The notes: generated by a model not told the origin, from the sequence alone. 64,000 nucleotides of DNA from Nonomuraea sp. NEAU-A123 (GCF_018603905.1 NZ_JAHFZZ010000013.1:248001-312000); one strand, 5' to 3'. Shown: positions 1 through 9,010, counted from the first letter of the stretch. Numbers and translations: made by a program.

Positions 1-183
1 TGCGAGCTGGCGAACACCGAGATCGAGTACTCCATCGTGCTCGACAGCTCATCCATCCGCGGCGTCTCGCGCATCGGACACTCCCTGATCGGGCGTAACG
101 TCGAAGTGAACCGTGCGGAAGGCATACCGAACACCCACGAGCTCATGGTGGGCGATCACAGCAAGATTCAGGTGCGCTCATGA
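1..183 (+). CDS. Glucose-1-phosphate thymidylyltransferase, C-terminal end (partial)
   Basis: The open frame enters from the left edge and ends at a TGA overlapping the ATG of the next gene (ATGA). The visible 60 residues resemble the left-handed beta-helix tail of the long (StrD-type) dTDP-glucose synthases, with hexapeptide-like stretches such as SSIRGVSRIGHSLIG and a final GDHSK. That enzyme makes dTDP-glucose, the substrate of the dehydratase encoded immediately downstream, so the two are very likely translationally coupled. The catalytic nucleotidyltransferase domain lies outside the window, so the call rests on the tail and on context. Confidence 0.75.
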   Translation, partial: CELANTEIEYSIVLDSSSIRGVSRIGHSLIGRNVEVNRAEGIPNTHELMVGDHSKIQVRS

Positions 184-1172
184 GGATTCTGGTCACCGGC
201 GGCGCCGGATTCATCGGCTCGCACTATGTACGCTCACTGCTGCTCGGCTCGTATCCGGGCTACGAGGCCGTGAACATCACCGTTCTCGACAAGCTCACCT
301 ACGCCGGAAATCTCGCCAATCTTGCGCCCGTAGACGGACATCCCGGCTACACGTTTATTCACGGAGACATCACCGACCTGCAGCTTCTCGCGGAGATCGT
401 CCCCGAGTGCGAGGTGATCGTGAACTTCGCGGCCGAGACGCACGTCGACCGGTCCATCACGGGAGCCGGTGACTTCGTGACGACGAACGTGCTGGGCACC
501 CAGAGACTGCTGCAGGCGGCGCTGGAGGCCGGCGTCCGGACGGTGGTGCACGTCTCCACCGACGAGGTGTACGGGTCGATCGCGGAAGGATCCTGGTCCG
601 AGGACGAGCCCCTGCTCCCGAACTCTCCGTACTCGGCGGCCAAGGCCGGCAGCGACCTGCTCTGCCGGGCGTATCACCAGACGTACGGCCTCGATGTCCG
701 GGTGACCCGCTGTTCCAACAACTACGGCCCTTACCAGCACCCGGAGAAACTCATCCCGCTCTTCGTCACCAATCTCCTCGACCGCGAGCAGGTCCCCCTC
801 TACGGCGACGGACTGAACGTACGGGACTGGCTGCACGTCGACGACCACTGCCGGGGCATTCACCTGGTGCTGGAGAAGGGCTCGCCGGGAGAGACGTACA
901 ACATCGGCGGCGGCACCGAACTCACCAACCGGGAGCTCACCGAGCTGCTGCTGGCCACGCTCGGGACGGGATGGGAAATGGTCAGGCAGGTGCCGGACCG
1001 GCTCGGGCACGACCGTCGCTATTCCGTCGACTACGGCAAGCTCCGAGCCCTGGGCTACGAACCGCTGACGGGGTTCGCGGACGGCCTGGCGGCGACGGTG
1101 CGCTGGTACGAGGACAACCAGCGGTGGTGGCGCCCGCTGAAACCCGCCGCCCCACCGATGCCGCACCACTGA
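180..1172 (+). CDS. rmlB: dTDP-glucose 4,6-dehydratase
   Basis: This cytosolic extended-SDR enzyme converts dTDP-glucose to dTDP-4-keto-6-deoxyglucose, the branch point to rhamnose and other 6-deoxysugars. The 330 residues start with the NAD-binding motif GGAGFIG (7-13). The catalytic STDEVYGS is near 126-133 (T127, D128, E129), with Tyr151 and Lys155 of the YxxxK motif. Length is normal for the family. The ATG overlaps the stop of the upstream thymidylyltransferase, so the two enzymes form one operon. No rmlC or rmlD follows; the next + strand sugar gene is a UDP-sugar dehydrogenase at 5.5 kb. The end sugar is therefore unknown. Confidence 0.95.
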   Translation: MRILVTGGAGFIGSHYVRSLLLGSYPGYEAVNITVLDKLTYAGNLANLAPVDGHPGYTFIHGDITDLQLLAEIVPECEVIVNFAAETHVDRSITGAGDFVTTNVLGTQRLLQAALEAGVRTVVHVSTDEVYGSIAEGSWSEDEPLLPNSPYSAAKAGSDLLCRAYHQTYGLDVRVTRCSNNYGPYQHPEKLIPLFVTNLLDREQVPLYGDGLNVRDWLHVDDHCRGIHLVLEKGSPGETYNIGGGTELTNRELTELLLATLGTGWEMVRQVPDRLGHDRRYSVDYGKLRALGYEPLTGFADGLAATVRWYEDNQRWWRPLKPAAPPMPHH

Positions 1173-1524
1173 TCGGGCAACTCGACCCACCGACTGGAAC
1201 CGAAAACCCCGAACCGCCCAACCGGCCCTCGGGGGCTCGGGGGGCTCGGGACCTCAGGGGCTCAGGACCTCACGGCCTCAGGAGCTCGGGACCTCACGGC
1301 CTCAGGAGCTCGGGATCTCGGGGGCTTAGGGGGCTCGGGCGCTCCGGGTGGTGGAGGGGAACGTAGACGGTGACCATGCGCACGTCGCGGTGGGTGGCGG
1401 CGCGGCCGGTGAGCGTGACCCTGGAATGCCGGTGACCCGGGGCGGCGGGTGGGTCTTCCCGTGCTGTGCCGTACAGGATGGGTGGGGTTGTGCTTTTGAC
1501 GGGGTGGGGGATGCCCCGTCAGAT
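1173..1524. repeat. Non-coding gap with GGCTCGGG-rich tandem repeats
   Basis: This 352-bp gap between rmlB and a convergent gene has no convincing ORF. Bases 1229-1345 are built from repeated CTCGGG/CTCAGG words. A 24-bp unit is exactly duplicated at 1266-1289 and 1290-1313, with degenerate versions on both sides. The rest is G-rich, with no clear promoter or stem-loop. Slippage or recombination expansion is the simplest origin, and the tract may help end rmlB transcription. Confidence 0.6.
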
Positions 1525-2592
1525 CTAGGCGTTGACGATTTGCAGCACCGGGTCGGATTTGCTCGGGGCGTGGTGGATTAGCGCCTCGTGGTCGAAGCTG
1601 TCGCCGCCCAGATATACGGCGACGATCCGGTGCTGCCCTCGGTCGAGGCTGGAGGTCGTGAACACCGCACGGCCGGTGCGGTTGAGGAATACCGAGCCGA
1701 GAACGGTCGAGCCGTCCTTGAAGACCACTTCACCCGCCGGGACCAGCTTGCCGCTGACCGCGACCACGGTGGCGGTGAACGTGACCGCCTGCCCCTTCGC
1801 GGACGGGTTGCGGGAGCTGGTCAAAGTGGTGGTGGTAGGCGGGTCGTTGGGGATCGCGATGCGAGTGGCCGGGATGCTGTCGGTGCCGGTGGTGTTGACG
1901 GAGCCGTTCAGGGAGAAGACCCGGCCGTCGATGCTGGCGCCGAAGTTCACGGTGACGGTGCGCTGGGCCAGCACGTTGCCACGGAAGGTGCTGTAGATCC
2001 CCAGCGCCGCGGTGTCGCCGAGCTGCCAGAAGACGCTGTCGGCCTGTGCGCCGCGCACCAGGGCGATGTTGCTGACCCTGGTGGTGGTCAGGGTGTCCGC
2101 CCGGAAGATGAAGATCGCGTCCGGATCTCCCTGCGCGTCGAGGGTGAGTGTGCCGCTGATCGCGAAGCCGCCGCCGGCGGAGGCGTACAGGCCGGGCCCC
2201 TTGGTCGTACCACCGAGCTGCCCTGCCACCGTGGCATCGGCGGTCCGCCCGGCGATGTCGTTGTAGGCGGCGACCACATCAGCCTTGACCGCCGCCGCGG
2301 TCGCGTTGCCGAGCTGCCTGTTACCGTTGATGGTGCCGGGCGGGAAGCCGGTCAACGTCTTGGCGGGGCTGATCCCCAGGTCTCCGGAGATCGTGGTCAG
2401 GTTCGTGTTGTTGACCGACACCCCGGCCACCACCCCGTACGGCTCCGCGGCGCCGATGTCCACCGACTGCGGCGCGCTCGCGCCCTCGGTCAGGGTCACC
2501 AGCACACCTACCACCAGCACGACCGCCGCGATCACCCCCATCCACAACCGACCGGCATTCCCCCAAAAACGGGAAAAATCAATAGTAGTCAT
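1525..2592 (-). CDS. Secreted DUF3494 (ice-binding-fold) protein with Ig-like domain
   Basis: The 355-residue exported protein has an N-terminal hydrophobic segment (about 15-38), a DUF3494 region (about 45-245, with FPPGTINGNRQLGNAT and repeated beta-helix-like Thr/Asn-rich strands), and an Ig-like domain (about 255-345, from TTTTLTSSRNPS to VYLGGD). DUF3494 proteins are ice-binding proteins or surface adhesins; which applies here is unknown. I chose the ATG at 2592 because AAAAGGAG sits 6 nt upstream; a TTG two codons earlier would place the ribosome site inside the gene. It is a paralogue of the next minus-strand gene (2810-4897) but lacks that gene's C-terminal modules. Confidence 0.8.
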   Translation of the reverse strand: MTTIDFSRFWGNAGRLWMGVIAAVVLVVGVLVTLTEGASAPQSVDIGAAEPYGVVAGVSVNNTNLTTISGDLGISPAKTLTGFPPGTINGNRQLGNATAAAVKADVVAAYNDIAGRTADATVAGQLGGTTKGPGLYASAGGGFAISGTLTLDAQGDPDAIFIFRADTLTTTRVSNIALVRGAQADSVFWQLGDTAALGIYSTFRGNVLAQRTVTVNFGASIDGRVFSLNGSVNTTGTDSIPATRIAIPNDPPTTTTLTSSRNPSAKGQAVTFTATVVAVSGKLVPAGEVVFKDGSTVLGSVFLNRTGRAVFTTSSLDRGQHRIVAVYLGGDSFDHEALIHHAPSKSDPVLQIVNA

Positions 2593-2696
2593 GAGCAACT
2601 CCTTTTATCTGTGATCTGGGATAAATCCCCCGCCGGTCATATGACGCTGGATATTTGACATTAGCGGGCATCGATGCGGTTCCCGAGAAATGACAC

Positions 2697-2738
2697 GGCC
2701 CCGCTGCGCAGGCAATGAACTGCCTGCACAACGGGGCC
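2697..2738 (-). terminator. Stem-loop terminator after the larger DUF3494 gene
   Basis: The outer arms GGCCCCG and CGGGGCC enclose an inner GCAGGCA/TGCCTGC stem. The hairpin lies about 70 nt beyond the stop of the 2810-4897 gene and upstream of the next DUF3494 gene, so the two paralogues are probably separate transcripts. No clear U-tract is present, as is common in high-GC actinobacteria. Confidence 0.65.
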
Positions 2739-2809
2739 TTTGGCGGTCACCCCGACTTCACGGATCCGCTATGAGCAGCGGCGGTCGTGATCTCGGAGAC
2801 TCGCGGCCG

Positions 2810-4897
2810 TTAGTCGAATACCGGATCGACCCAGTAGTTGGTGGACTGGTAGGAGCTCGTTGGGAAGGTGCTGGTCGCTCCGTAGGTGTACACCCCGTTC
2901 GCGTCCGTACCATTCGCCAGAGCGGTGAGCGGCCCGTTCGTGTATGCCGAGGTGAAGTACGGGCGAGTTATCGAATAATATCCCGATGTAGTGTGATACG
3001 ACGCTACATAGGTGGTATTAGCAGAGATCGTGACAGGCGTCAGGAAATCCACCTGTTGCCAGCCGGAGGCTGTCTCGTTGGAGGAGGTCGCGCTCGCGAG
3101 CAGCTGACCACTGCTGCTCCACAGGCTCACTTTATGAGTCCCCGTATTCGAAGCGCCCTTGAAGAACCGGATGGCGACGATTTTCCCGCTCGTCGAGGCC
3201 CGGAACTTCACGCCGACCGTAACAGCCTGCGTATCAGGTTGAGACTGGACGGCCGGAGTGGCCACTGTGTCCCACAGGCTGTCCGACGGCTGGAACACGA
3301 CGTCGACCCAGTAGTTGGTCGATTGCACGGAGCTCGTCGGGAAGGTGCTGGTCGCCCCGTAGGTGTACACCCCGTTCGCGTCCGTACCGTTCGCCAGAGC
3401 GGTGAGCGGCCCGTTCGTGAAAGCCGAGGTGAAGTACGGGCGGTTCATCGAATAATATCCTGATGTAGTGTGATACGACGCTACATAGGTGGTATTAGCA
3501 GAGATCGAGACAGGCGTCGAGAAATTCACCTGCTGCCAGCCAGAGGCCGTCTCGCTGGTGAACGTCGCGCTCGCGAGCAGTTGACCACCGCTGGTCCACA
3601 GGCTTCCGGTATGAGTCCCCGTGTTCAAAGCGCCCTTGAAGAACCGGATGGCGCGGACGGTCCCGCTCACTGAGGCCCGGAACTTCACCCCGACCGTGAT
3701 CGCCTGCGTATCCGGTTGAGACTGGACGGCCGGGGTGGCCTGCTTGTTCCACAGACTGTCCGACACGTCCTGAACCACTTCCGGCGACGTGCTCGGGGCG
3801 AAGTGGATCAGCGCCTCGTGATCGAAGACGTCGCCGCCCAGGTAGACGGCGGTGAGGTGGTGTGCGCCGGCGCCGAGGCTCGAGGTCGTGATCCTGGCCA
3901 CGTCGTCGTCGTCCTGATTGCTCGAGCCGATTATGGTCGAGCCGTCCTTGAAGACCACTTCGCCGGCGGGGACCACGGTGCCGCTGACCTGCGCCACGAC
4001 GGCGGTGAGAGTGACCGGGCCCCCTCGCCAGGAGGGGTCGTTCGAGGTGGTCAGAGTAGTGGTGGTGGGCGGGTCGTTGGGAACGGTGATACGCGTGGCC
4101 GGGATGCTGTCGGTGCCGGTGATGTGGACGAAATCGTTGATCGCGAAGAGCCGGCCGTTGACGCTGGCGCCGAAGTTCACCGTGACGGAGTCCTGGGCCA
4201 GCACGTTGCCGCGGAAGGTGCAGTAGGTGCCCAGCGCCACGGTGTCACTGAACTGCCAGAAGAGGTTGTCGGCCTGCGCGCCGCGCGCCAGGGCGATGTT
4301 GGAGACGTTGGCGGCGGTCAGGGTGTTCGCCCGGAAGATGAAGACGGCGTTCGGATCCCCCTGCGCGTCGAGGGTGAGTGTGCCGTTGATCGTGAAGGCG
4401 CCGGTGGTGGAGGCGTACAGGCCGGGCCCCTTGGTCGTGCCGCCTAGCTGCGCCGCCACCGTGAAATCGGCGGTCCGTCCGGCGATGTCGTTGTAGGCGG
4501 CGACCACATCAGCCTTGACGGCGGCCGCGGTCGCGTTGCCCAGATCCCTGTCACCGTTGATGGTGCCGGGCGGGAAGCCGGTCAGCGTGTTGCTGGGACT
4601 GACCGCGACGTCTCCGGTGACCGTGGTCAGATCCGTGTTGGTGACCTCGTCTCCGGCCACGACCCCGTACGGCTCCGCGTCACCGATATCCACCGGCCCC
4701 GTAGCGCCGGCGCTCTGCGGCAGGCCTACCAGCGCGCCTGCTATCAGCACGACCGCCGCCGCCACCCCCATCCACAACCGACCGACATTCCCCGAAGAAC
4801 GGGAATATCTGACTTTGATGGTCGCTTCGTGCTGGAGAGCTTCGGGGAAGGCTGTGCCGGCTGCTCGATCGGGCGCATCGCTATGTGATTTTGACAT
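2810..4897 (-). CDS. Secreted DUF3494 protein with Ig-like domain and two DUF4082 modules
   Basis: The 695-residue modular surface protein has a hydrophobic export segment near 43-64, a DUF3494 domain (about 65-270), an Ig-like domain (about 280-370, ending VYLGGD), and two near-identical DUF4082-type beta-sandwich modules (about 390-540 and 545-693, each with FRAS...IRFFKG and THTxSLW). The two modules form a 477-bp in-frame tandem repeat. The start ATG (4897) has GAGGAG 9 nt upstream; an earlier in-frame start would add 24 residues without an obvious ribosome site. DUF4082 occurs in extracellular carbohydrate-associated proteins. Adhesion to a polysaccharide is an inference, supported only by the flanking sugar-nucleotide genes. 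Confidence 0.8.
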   Translation of the reverse strand: MSKSHSDAPDRAAGTAFPEALQHEATIKVRYSRSSGNVGRLWMGVAAAVVLIAGALVGLPQSAGATGPVDIGDAEPYGVVAGDEVTNTDLTTVTGDVAVSPSNTLTGFPPGTINGDRDLGNATAAAVKADVVAAYNDIAGRTADFTVAAQLGGTTKGPGLYASTTGAFTINGTLTLDAQGDPNAVFIFRANTLTAANVSNIALARGAQADNLFWQFSDTVALGTYCTFRGNVLAQDSVTVNFGASVNGRLFAINDFVHITGTDSIPATRITVPNDPPTTTTLTTSNDPSWRGGPVTLTAVVAQVSGTVVPAGEVVFKDGSTIIGSSNQDDDDVARITTSSLGAGAHHLTAVYLGGDVFDHEALIHFAPSTSPEVVQDVSDSLWNKQATPAVQSQPDTQAITVGVKFRASVSGTVRAIRFFKGALNTGTHTGSLWTSGGQLLASATFTSETASGWQQVNFSTPVSISANTTYVASYHTTSGYYSMNRPYFTSAFTNGPLTALANGTDANGVYTYGATSTFPTSSVQSTNYWVDVVFQPSDSLWDTVATPAVQSQPDTQAVTVGVKFRASTSGKIVAIRFFKGASNTGTHKVSLWSSSGQLLASATSSNETASGWQQVDFLTPVTISANTTYVASYHTTSGYYSITRPYFTSAYTNGPLTALANGTDANGVYTYGATSTFPTSSYQSTNYWVDPVFD

Positions 4898-5502
4898 GCG
4901 CCACAACTCCTCACTGTATCTTGTGCTACTCAGGCAATCGGCTGGACGCCGCAGCCTGCAGCTCGCCAAGGATCCATACGGCGGTGTTCCACACTCGCCT
5001 GGTTCATCGCGTTTGCCATTAAAAGCGGCTATAAGTCCAGCCGTAAGAGATACGACCCGAATGTCGTCGATCCCCTTTAAGACGCTACGACATTCGGCAG
5101 GAGCATGCCTTGAACGGCATCACACGAAAAACCCAGATGTGATCAAGAAGAGCCCAGGCTAATGCCCGATTGGTCAGCTCTTTACCCGTGAATACCCTCC
5201 TCCGATACTTACCTGGAAGCTTTAAAGCACTCACACACGTACGGATCGCCTCTTCTTGATGGCCAGCCGCCATCCATAGACGAAATCCAGCCGACAGCCC
5301 GATCCCCTGGAAGGCCGACTCCACGCACGGAAATATCCGCGTTAATACTCTTATGACACCCGAAATCGCTGGCCTTGCCGCGGAGAATACTGGACCCCGC
5401 CATAAGACGACACGCCGGGGATCGCCATCGAATCGGCGGTATGAGAACTCCGGACTCCTACAGTCGGATCGTGTCTCATCTCGATGTAACGGGGGTCCTG
5501 AC
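4898..5502. other. Divergent intergenic region with an 11-bp inverted repeat
   Basis: This 605-bp region has lower GC than its surroundings and separates the DUF3494 gene (minus) from the UDP-sugar dehydrogenase (plus). Both promoters should lie here. The clearest element is a perfect 11-bp inverted repeat, CCGAATGTCGT at 5057-5067 and ACGACATTCGG at 5087-5097, with a 19-nt spacer. ORFs of 64-139 codons on the minus strand look unlike real proteins and have no good ribosome site, so I do not call them. Confidence 0.5.
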
Positions 5503-6762
5503 ATGAGAGAGAAACTGGTGGTCGTCGGCCAGGGTTACGTCGGCCTGCCGCTGGCCATGCGCGCGGTCGGCGCGGGATTCGACGTCGTGGGCATCGACGT
5601 GGACGAGTGGCGGATCAAGCGGTTGAACGCCGGTGAGTCCTATGTCGAGGACATCAGCGACGACGAACTGACCGCCGCGCACCGCTGCGGTCGCTACCTC
5701 GCCACTACCGATTATGCCGACGCCAAGGGATTCGACATCTGTGTGATCACGGTGCCGACGCCATTGAGCGAGGGCGTTCCCGATCTCCGTCACATCGCCT
5801 CGGCCGCCCGATCCATCGCACCGCTGGTACGGCCGGGCGCCACGGTGGTCCTGGAGTCCACCACCTACCCCGGAACCACCGAGGAGTACCTCCTGCCCCT
5901 GCTGAAGGAGGGCTCCGGACTGCAGGCACCCGAGGACTTCTTCCTCGGCTACAGCCCGGAACGCATCGATCCGGGAAACGCCCGCTGGCGGCTCGAGAAC
6001 ACGCCGAAGATCGTGTCCGGCATCGACGAGTCCTCGCTGAAAAGGGTCCAGGCCTTCTACGAGCGGATCGTGCAGGAGGTCGTTCCCGTCTCCTCGCTCC
6101 AGGTGGCCGAGCTGTGCAAGCTCCTGGAGAACACCTTCCGGCACATCAACATCGCCCTGGTGAACGAGCTGGCCATCTTCGCGCGGCAGTTGGGGATCGA
6201 CGTCTGGGAGGCCATCGACGCCGCTTCCACCAAACCGTTCGGCTACATGCGCTTCACCCCGGGCCCGGGCGTCGGCGGGCACTGCCTGCCGATCGACCCG
6301 TCCTACCTGTCGTGGAAGGTCAAGCGCAGTCTGGGGCACAACTTCCGGTTCGTGGAGCTGGCGAACGACATCAACGACCACATGCCGGATCACGTCATCC
6401 ACCGGCTGGCCCTCGCGCTGAACCAGCGCTCCAGGTCGATCAAGGGCAGCCGGGTGGTCGTGCTCGGCCTCGCGTACAAGAAGAACGCGGGAGACTGCCG
6501 CGAGTCCCCGGCGATCGAGGTGGCCAGGACCCTGCGCAAGCTGGGCGCGGATGTGCGCGCCGCCGACCCGCACGTGGACCACTTCCTGCTGCCGCACGGC
6601 ATCGCGATCGTCGACGCCACCCGCTATGAGCTCGCCCAGGCGGACGCGGTGATGATCCTGACCGACCACGACTGCTTCGACTACGAGATGGTCGAGCAGG
6701 CCAGCACCTTCGTCTTCGACACGCGCAACCGCTGCCGGGGGCCCAACGTCGAACGGCTGTGA
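5503..6762 (+). CDS. UDP-sugar 6-dehydrogenase (WecC/WbpA/TviB-like)
   Basis: This 419-residue nucleotide-sugar dehydrogenase oxidises C6 of a UDP-hexose(-amine) to a uronate with two NAD+. The Rossmann motif GQGYVGL is at residues 9-15. The catalytic Cys261 sits in GVGGHCLPIDP, the form typical of UDP-HexNAc dehydrogenases rather than the GFGGSCFPKD of UDP-glucose dehydrogenase. The C-terminal NAD-binding half includes GLAYKKNAGDCRESPA. The ATG at 5503 has a G-rich stretch just upstream; the frame stays open 50 codons further up, but that part looks non-coding. It likely feeds a surface polysaccharide. Confidence 0.88.
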   Translation: MREKLVVVGQGYVGLPLAMRAVGAGFDVVGIDVDEWRIKRLNAGESYVEDISDDELTAAHRCGRYLATTDYADAKGFDICVITVPTPLSEGVPDLRHIASAARSIAPLVRPGATVVLESTTYPGTTEEYLLPLLKEGSGLQAPEDFFLGYSPERIDPGNARWRLENTPKIVSGIDESSLKRVQAFYERIVQEVVPVSSLQVAELCKLLENTFRHINIALVNELAIFARQLGIDVWEAIDAASTKPFGYMRFTPGPGVGGHCLPIDPSYLSWKVKRSLGHNFRFVELANDINDHMPDHVIHRLALALNQRSRSIKGSRVVVLGLAYKKNAGDCRESPAIEVARTLRKLGADVRAADPHVDHFLLPHGIAIVDATRYELAQADAVMILTDHDCFDYEMVEQASTFVFDTRNRCRGPNVERL

Positions 6763-6775
6763 CGGACCCGCAAGG

Positions 6776-6805
6776 GGGGCTACCCGCCGTCGAGCAGGTA
6801 GCCCC
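6776..6805. terminator. Bidirectional terminator hairpin
   Basis: A perfect 9-bp stem, GGGGCTACC/GGTAGCCCC, with a 12-nt loop lies in the 50-nt gap between two convergent genes (the UDP-sugar dehydrogenase and an SDR). It is placed to stop transcription from both sides. Confidence 0.7.
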
Positions 6806-6812
6806 GGCGTCT

Positions 6813-7685
6813 CTAGAGCATGGCCTTCATCGAGTCGGCGGCCGACAGCACGTAGGGCTGCTCGGCCATGACCGCGTCCCAGTTGTCCGCGAGCGACTCC
6901 GGCGTGAGGTCGTCGGACTTCCAGCCGGGCCCCTCGGCCACGAACACGCGCGCCACCCGGCCGCCACCGACGCTGAACACCTCGCCGCTCGGCGCGCACG
7001 ACTCGTGAACCAGGTACGCCACCAGCGCGCTGACCCGCTCAGGCGTGAACTTGGCCTCGAACTCGGCCGGCAGCAACGACTCGGTCATCCGCGTCCAGGC
7101 GATCGGCGCGATGGCGTTGGCCTTGATGCCGCTGCGGGCGCCCTCGATGCCGAGCGTCTTGGTCAGGCCGACCAGCCCCATCTTGGCGGTGGAGTAGTTG
7201 GCCTGGCCGAAGTTGCCGAACAGGCCCGCGGGGCTGGAGGTGTTGACGATGCGGCCGTAGCCGGCCTCCTTCATGTACGGGTAGGCGGCCTGGCTGACCA
7301 GGTAGGAGCCGCGCACGTGCACGGCCAGCACCCCGTCGAAGTCCTCGACCGTCATCTTCCCGAACGACCTGTCGCGCAGGATGCCCGCGTTGTTGACGAC
7401 GATGTCGATCCTGCCGAACGCGTCGATCGCGGCCTGCGCGATCGCCCTGGCCCCTTCCGGCGTGGCCACGTTGTCGGCATTGGCGATGGCCTGGCCACCG
7501 TTCTTGGTGATGAGCTCGACCACCTCGGCGGCGGGACCCGCGGAGGCGCCGCTACCGTCGAGCGCGCCGCCCAGGTCGTTCACGACGACCTTGGCACCCC
7601 GCTCGGCCAGCAGGAGCGCGTGCGACCTGCCGAGACCGTGCCCGGCTCCCGTAATGATCGCGACCCTGTCATCGAACCGAAGCAT
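6813..7685 (-). CDS. Short-chain dehydrogenase/reductase ((3R)-hydroxyacyl-CoA dehydrogenase-like)
   Basis: This 290-residue cytosolic SDR has the cofactor motif TGAGHGLG (12-19), NNAG (98-101), Ser150/151 and the catalytic pair Tyr164/Lys168 (YSTAK). The N-terminus (GAGHGLGRSHALLLAERG and VVNDLGG) resembles the hydroxyacyl-CoA dehydrogenase half of peroxisomal multifunctional enzymes and mycobacterial Rv0148/Rv3389c-type proteins, which suggests a 3-hydroxyacyl-CoA or steroid side-chain substrate. The ATG at 7685 is preceded by GGAGG at 4-5 nt; the earlier in-frame ATG lacks this. It is divergent from a DapB-fold dehydrogenase, with which it may share control. Confidence 0.85.
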   Translation of the reverse strand: MLRFDDRVAIITGAGHGLGRSHALLLAERGAKVVVNDLGGALDGSGASAGPAAEVVELITKNGGQAIANADNVATPEGARAIAQAAIDAFGRIDIVVNNAGILRDRSFGKMTVEDFDGVLAVHVRGSYLVSQAAYPYMKEAGYGRIVNTSSPAGLFGNFGQANYSTAKMGLVGLTKTLGIEGARSGIKANAIAPIAWTRMTESLLPAEFEAKFTPERVSALVAYLVHESCAPSGEVFSVGGGRVARVFVAEGPGWKSDDLTPESLADNWDAVMAEQPYVLSAADSMKAML

Positions 7686-7865
7686 CGAACCTCCAGCGCA
7701 GGAGAACAACGTTCTAGTACTGGCACAATAACCCGAGTCCGCTGCACTGTGACTGATCGTCGCGGATAGTGATTGACCGGTTCATTATCTGCTAGAGTTC
7801 TGGGCTCCGCACGGGCGGCGCCCTCCAGCACCCGTCCGCCCTCCACCGGGCCTGGGAGGCCGGAC

Positions 7866-8924
7866 ATGCCGGTAGACGCGCCCATTCGCGTGGTTCAGTG
7901 GGCCACCGGAGCCGTCGGCCGCTACGCGCTGCGCAGCGTGCTCAGCAGGCCGGGGCTGGAGCTCGCGGGGGTCCTGGTCTATGACCCCGACAAGATCGGC
8001 AAGGACGCCGGCGAACTGGTCGGCCTGCCCTATACGGGCGTGTCCTGCACGGGCGACCCGGAACGCGTCATGGCCATCGACGCCGACTGCGTCCTCCACA
8101 TGCCGCTGCCGGCCTCCTTCTTCGGCCCCGACCGGACCCTCGACCTGGAGACCATCTGCGCGCTGCTCGCCTCGGGCAAGAACGTCATCACGACCACCGG
8201 CTTCGTCTATCCCAAGTCGTACGGCCCGCGGGTGGTGGAGCGCATCGAGGCCGCCTGCGACAAGGGCGGCACCACGCTCCACGGCACCGGCATCAACCCG
8301 GGCTTCATGAGCGACTTCCTGCCGCTGGCGCTGACCGGACTGGCCGACCGGGTCGACCACATCTACGTGCGCGAATCATCGGACTTCCGCGGCCACCCGT
8401 CCCGCCAGGTCGTGGTGGACCTGATCGGATTCACCCGCACGGCCAAGGACTACACGGCGGCGGTCCGGCCGTTCCGGACCTTCCAGCGCGCCCTCTTCGC
8501 CGAGAGCGTGCAACTCGTGGCCGACGCACTCGACGTGCACCTCGACGAGGTGGAGGAGCGGGACGAGTTCGAGGTGGCCGGGCAGCCGTTCGAGATCGCG
8601 GCCGGCCTGGTCGAGGAGGGGGCGGTGTGCGCGTCGCGCTGGGTGTTCTCGGGCCTGGTGCGGGGGCGGCCGTTCATGACGGTCGAGGTGATCTACAAGG
8701 CCGACGCCGGCAAGGTGGCTCGCTGGCCGGCTCCGGGCTTCGCGATCCACATCGAGGGGGTGCCGCACATGACGATGTCCATCGACGAGGTCTCCCACGG
8801 CCTCGCCGCCGCAGCCGCCCACGCCATCAACACCATCCCCTCCGTCTGCGCCGCCCCGCCCGGCATATGCACCATCCTCGACCTGCCGCTTCCCACCGCC
8901 CGCGCCCGGGTCCGCACCAGATAG
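7866..8924 (+). CDS. NAD(P)H-dependent DapB-fold dehydrogenase (amine dehydrogenase-like)
   Basis: The 352-residue protein has an N-terminal Rossmann domain starting VVQWATGAVGRYALRSV, typical of actinobacterial proteins annotated as NAD(P)H-dependent amine dehydrogenases or 2,4-diaminopentanoate dehydrogenase-like. The rest matches the dihydrodipicolinate-reductase-like architecture (VITTTGFVYP, GTGINPGFMSD). The ATG at 7866 has GGGAGG 6 nt upstream; the longer frame opens 31 codons earlier in low-complexity sequence. Its natural substrate cannot be read from the sequence. It is divergent from the SDR at 6813-7685. Confidence 0.75.
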   Translation: MPVDAPIRVVQWATGAVGRYALRSVLSRPGLELAGVLVYDPDKIGKDAGELVGLPYTGVSCTGDPERVMAIDADCVLHMPLPASFFGPDRTLDLETICALLASGKNVITTTGFVYPKSYGPRVVERIEAACDKGGTTLHGTGINPGFMSDFLPLALTGLADRVDHIYVRESSDFRGHPSRQVVVDLIGFTRTAKDYTAAVRPFRTFQRALFAESVQLVADALDVHLDEVEERDEFEVAGQPFEIAAGLVEEGAVCASRWVFSGLVRGRPFMTVEVIYKADAGKVARWPAPGFAIHIEGVPHMTMSIDEVSHGLAAAAAHAINTIPSVCAAPPGICTILDLPLPTARARVRTR

Positions 8925-8958
8925 AAGTAGAGATATTTTATAGAAGTAGAGATATTTT
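8921..8958 (+). repeat. Two exact 19-bp AT-rich direct repeats
   Basis: The unit ATAGAAGTAGAGATATTTT occurs at 8921-8939 and again directly at 8940-8958, followed by a pyrimidine-rich run to about 9015. The first copy covers the stop codon of the preceding gene. The low GC stands out from the surroundings. The T-rich end could aid termination, but no hairpin precedes it. Confidence 0.7.
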
Positions 8959-9010
8959 TTTCTTTCTTGTCATCGGTGCTGTCCCACGCGAGCTTCTTCT
9001 TTTTCTTCTT

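Noticed and set aside
5085..5504. 139-codon minus-strand ORF upstream of the UDP-sugar dehydrogenase
   Set aside because: No ribosome site, no recognisable motif, and atypical composition. It overlaps the expected promoter region of the + strand gene.
5476..6999. 507-codon minus-strand ORF over the UDP-sugar dehydrogenase
   Set aside because: It is a shadow frame of the real + strand gene and extends into the SDR gene. The protein is low complexity and lacks a ribosome site.
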